Shown here: in pieces, positions 5,618 through 6,468 of the stretch
How positions within the stretch are numbered: the first letter of the stretch is position 1
Layout of the letters: every line of letters starts with the position of its first letter
Source of the DNA: an uncultured Prevotellaceae bacterium
GTDB taxonomy: Bacteria > Bacteroidota > Bacteroidia > Bacteroidales > Bacteroidaceae
Length of the DNA: 6,468 nt
Assembly: GCA_946187025.1 (NCBI GenBank)
Contig: CAMHPM010000093.1
Coordinates: 1 to 6,468, forward strand
Direction: 5' to 3'
Program-made: the position numbers and the translations under genes
The notes under the pieces: model-generated
What the model saw: the letters and a program-made list of their open reading frames with translations, nothing else
What the model was told of the DNA's origin: nothing
Databases searched by the model: none

Positions 5618-6468
5618 ATGAAGTATAAACAAGTATTTGCTCTCGTGCTTGCCCTTCTGTCGCTGCCGATGTATGCACAGGTGACTGTCGATGCAAAGAT
5701 TGATTCCACTCAGATCATGATAGGCGAGCAGGTGAACATTACCCTCGAGGTGAGTGCCGATGCGGGCAAGACTGTTGAGTTTCCACAATACGACTCGTTG
5801 AAACAGATACTGCCAGGGTTGGAGGTGCTCTGCACGACCGAACCCGACACAGAATATCTGAACGACTCAAAGCGTATGGTGCTCACCAAGCGTTACCTTG
5901 TCACTTCCTTCGACTCGTCGCTCTATTACATACCGCCAATGGAAGTGAAGGTGGAAGGCAAGCCGTACAGCTCAAACCACATGGCGCTGAAAGTGCTGAC
6001 GATGGATATCGACACATTGGCAGTGGATAGCATCTTCCCGTTCAAGGCCGAGATGAAACCTGCATTCAGCTGGGATGACTGGAAACCCGTTGTCTGGATG
6101 TTGGTCGGCCTCCTGCTGCTCGTGGCCGTGTTGGTCTATGTGCTTATACGCCTCATTACCAACAAGCCGATAATCCACCGCATTCGTCTGCGCCAGCATA
6201 TTGCCCCTCACAAGGTTGCGATGCAAAAGATTGAGCAGATAAGGGAAGAAAAACTGGTGCAGAGCGAGGACTCGAAAGAGTACTACACCCAGCTCACCGA
6301 CACTTTGCGCCAGTATATATCCGACCGCTTTGGCTTCAATGCGATGGAGATGACATCGGCCGAAATCATCGACCGCCTGCAGGCCGAGAGCGATGAGGAG
6401 GCTTTGCGCGAGTTGCGTGAGCTGTTCCAGACGGCCGACCTCGTGAAGTTTGCAAAATACATTACGAT
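5618..6468 (+). CDS. BatD-like membrane-anchored protein (3' end outside window)
   Basis: The frame from ATG 5618 is open to the right edge, giving 283 residues without a stop. Residues 1-20 form a signal peptide (a Lys at 2 and 4, a Leu/Val/Ala-rich core, likely cut at MYA|Q). A periplasmic region (21-155) begins VTVDAKIDSTQIMIGEQVNI, like the start of BatD-type beta-sandwich domains, and includes YYIPPMEVKVEG. One membrane helix spans about 156-179 (WKPVVWMLVGLLLLVAVLVYV). The cytoplasmic part is helical and charged and ends near DLVKFAKY, a motif resembling the DUF4381 family. The topology is therefore N-terminus outside and C-terminal region inside, facing the MoxR and DUF58 proteins. It follows them on the same strand after 137 bases, matching the order seen in Bacteroides bat clusters. 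The family call rests on overall shape and short motifs, so the exact bat name is left open. Confidence 0.82.
   Translation, partial: MKYKQVFALVLALLSLPMYAQVTVDAKIDSTQIMIGEQVNITLEVSADAGKTVEFPQYDSLKQILPGLEVLCTTEPDTEYLNDSKRMVLTKRYLVTSFDSSLYYIPPMEVKVEGKPYSSNHMALKVLTMDIDTLAVDSIFPFKAEMKPAFSWDDWKPVVWMLVGLLLLVAVLVYVLIRLITNKPIIHRIRLRQHIAPHKVAMQKIEQIREEKLVQSEDSKEYYTQLTDTLRQYISDRFGFNAMEMTSAEIIDRLQAESDEEALRELRELFQTADLVKFAKYIT

Overview
The window reads as chromosomal DNA from a Bacteroidota bacterium, most likely order Bacteroidales (Prevotella- or Bacteroides-like). The reasons are: the gene order ftsY - rimO - HU-like genes; a MoxR - DUF58 - BatD-like ('bat', Bacteroides aerotolerance) gene set; a -7 promoter box of the Bacteroidetes type (TAATTTTG) ahead of an A-rich leader; few Shine-Dalgarno sites; and intergenic DNA full of short tandem repeats. 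All genes are on the + strand. No tRNA, rRNA, CRISPR array or transposase gene was found.

Left block (1-3142). The C-terminal GTPase part of the signal-recognition-particle receptor FtsY runs in from the left edge. It overlaps by 11 bases the start of rimO, the ribosomal protein S12 methylthiotransferase. After 55 bases come two HU/IHF-superfamily genes overlapping by 4 bases. The first encodes a small HU-like protein. The second encodes an unusual fusion of an N-terminal HU domain, a long acidic Pro/Thr linker, one membrane helix and a C-terminal LysM domain. This is the architecture expected of a protein linking DNA to the cell envelope.

Middle (3143-3615). A 473-base gap holds no convincing gene. 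It contains a 14-base tandem repeat, a pair of 14-base perfect palindromes in a larger duplicated hairpin unit, a 7-base repeat run, a 16-base tandem duplication, and then the likely promoter region of the next operon with a repeated 11-base motif.

Right block (3616-6468). A MoxR-type AAA+ ATPase gene overlaps by 4 bases a DUF58 gene (von Willebrand A-like, with an intact metal-site motif). A 137-base gap follows, carrying eight copies of a 7-base repeat and an AT-rich hairpin. The next gene, cut off by the right edge, encodes a secreted-then-membrane-anchored BatD-like protein. In related genomes VWA-domain and TPR genes (batA, batB, batC and others) usually follow. The set is thought to be an ATPase plus adaptor machine working at the inner membrane and periplasm in envelope or oxidative stress tolerance, but its molecular task is not established.

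The two blocks differ in synonymous base use: rimO and the HU genes are rich in C and A at wobble positions, while moxR onwards is richer in G and T. The switch falls in the repeat-rich middle gap.
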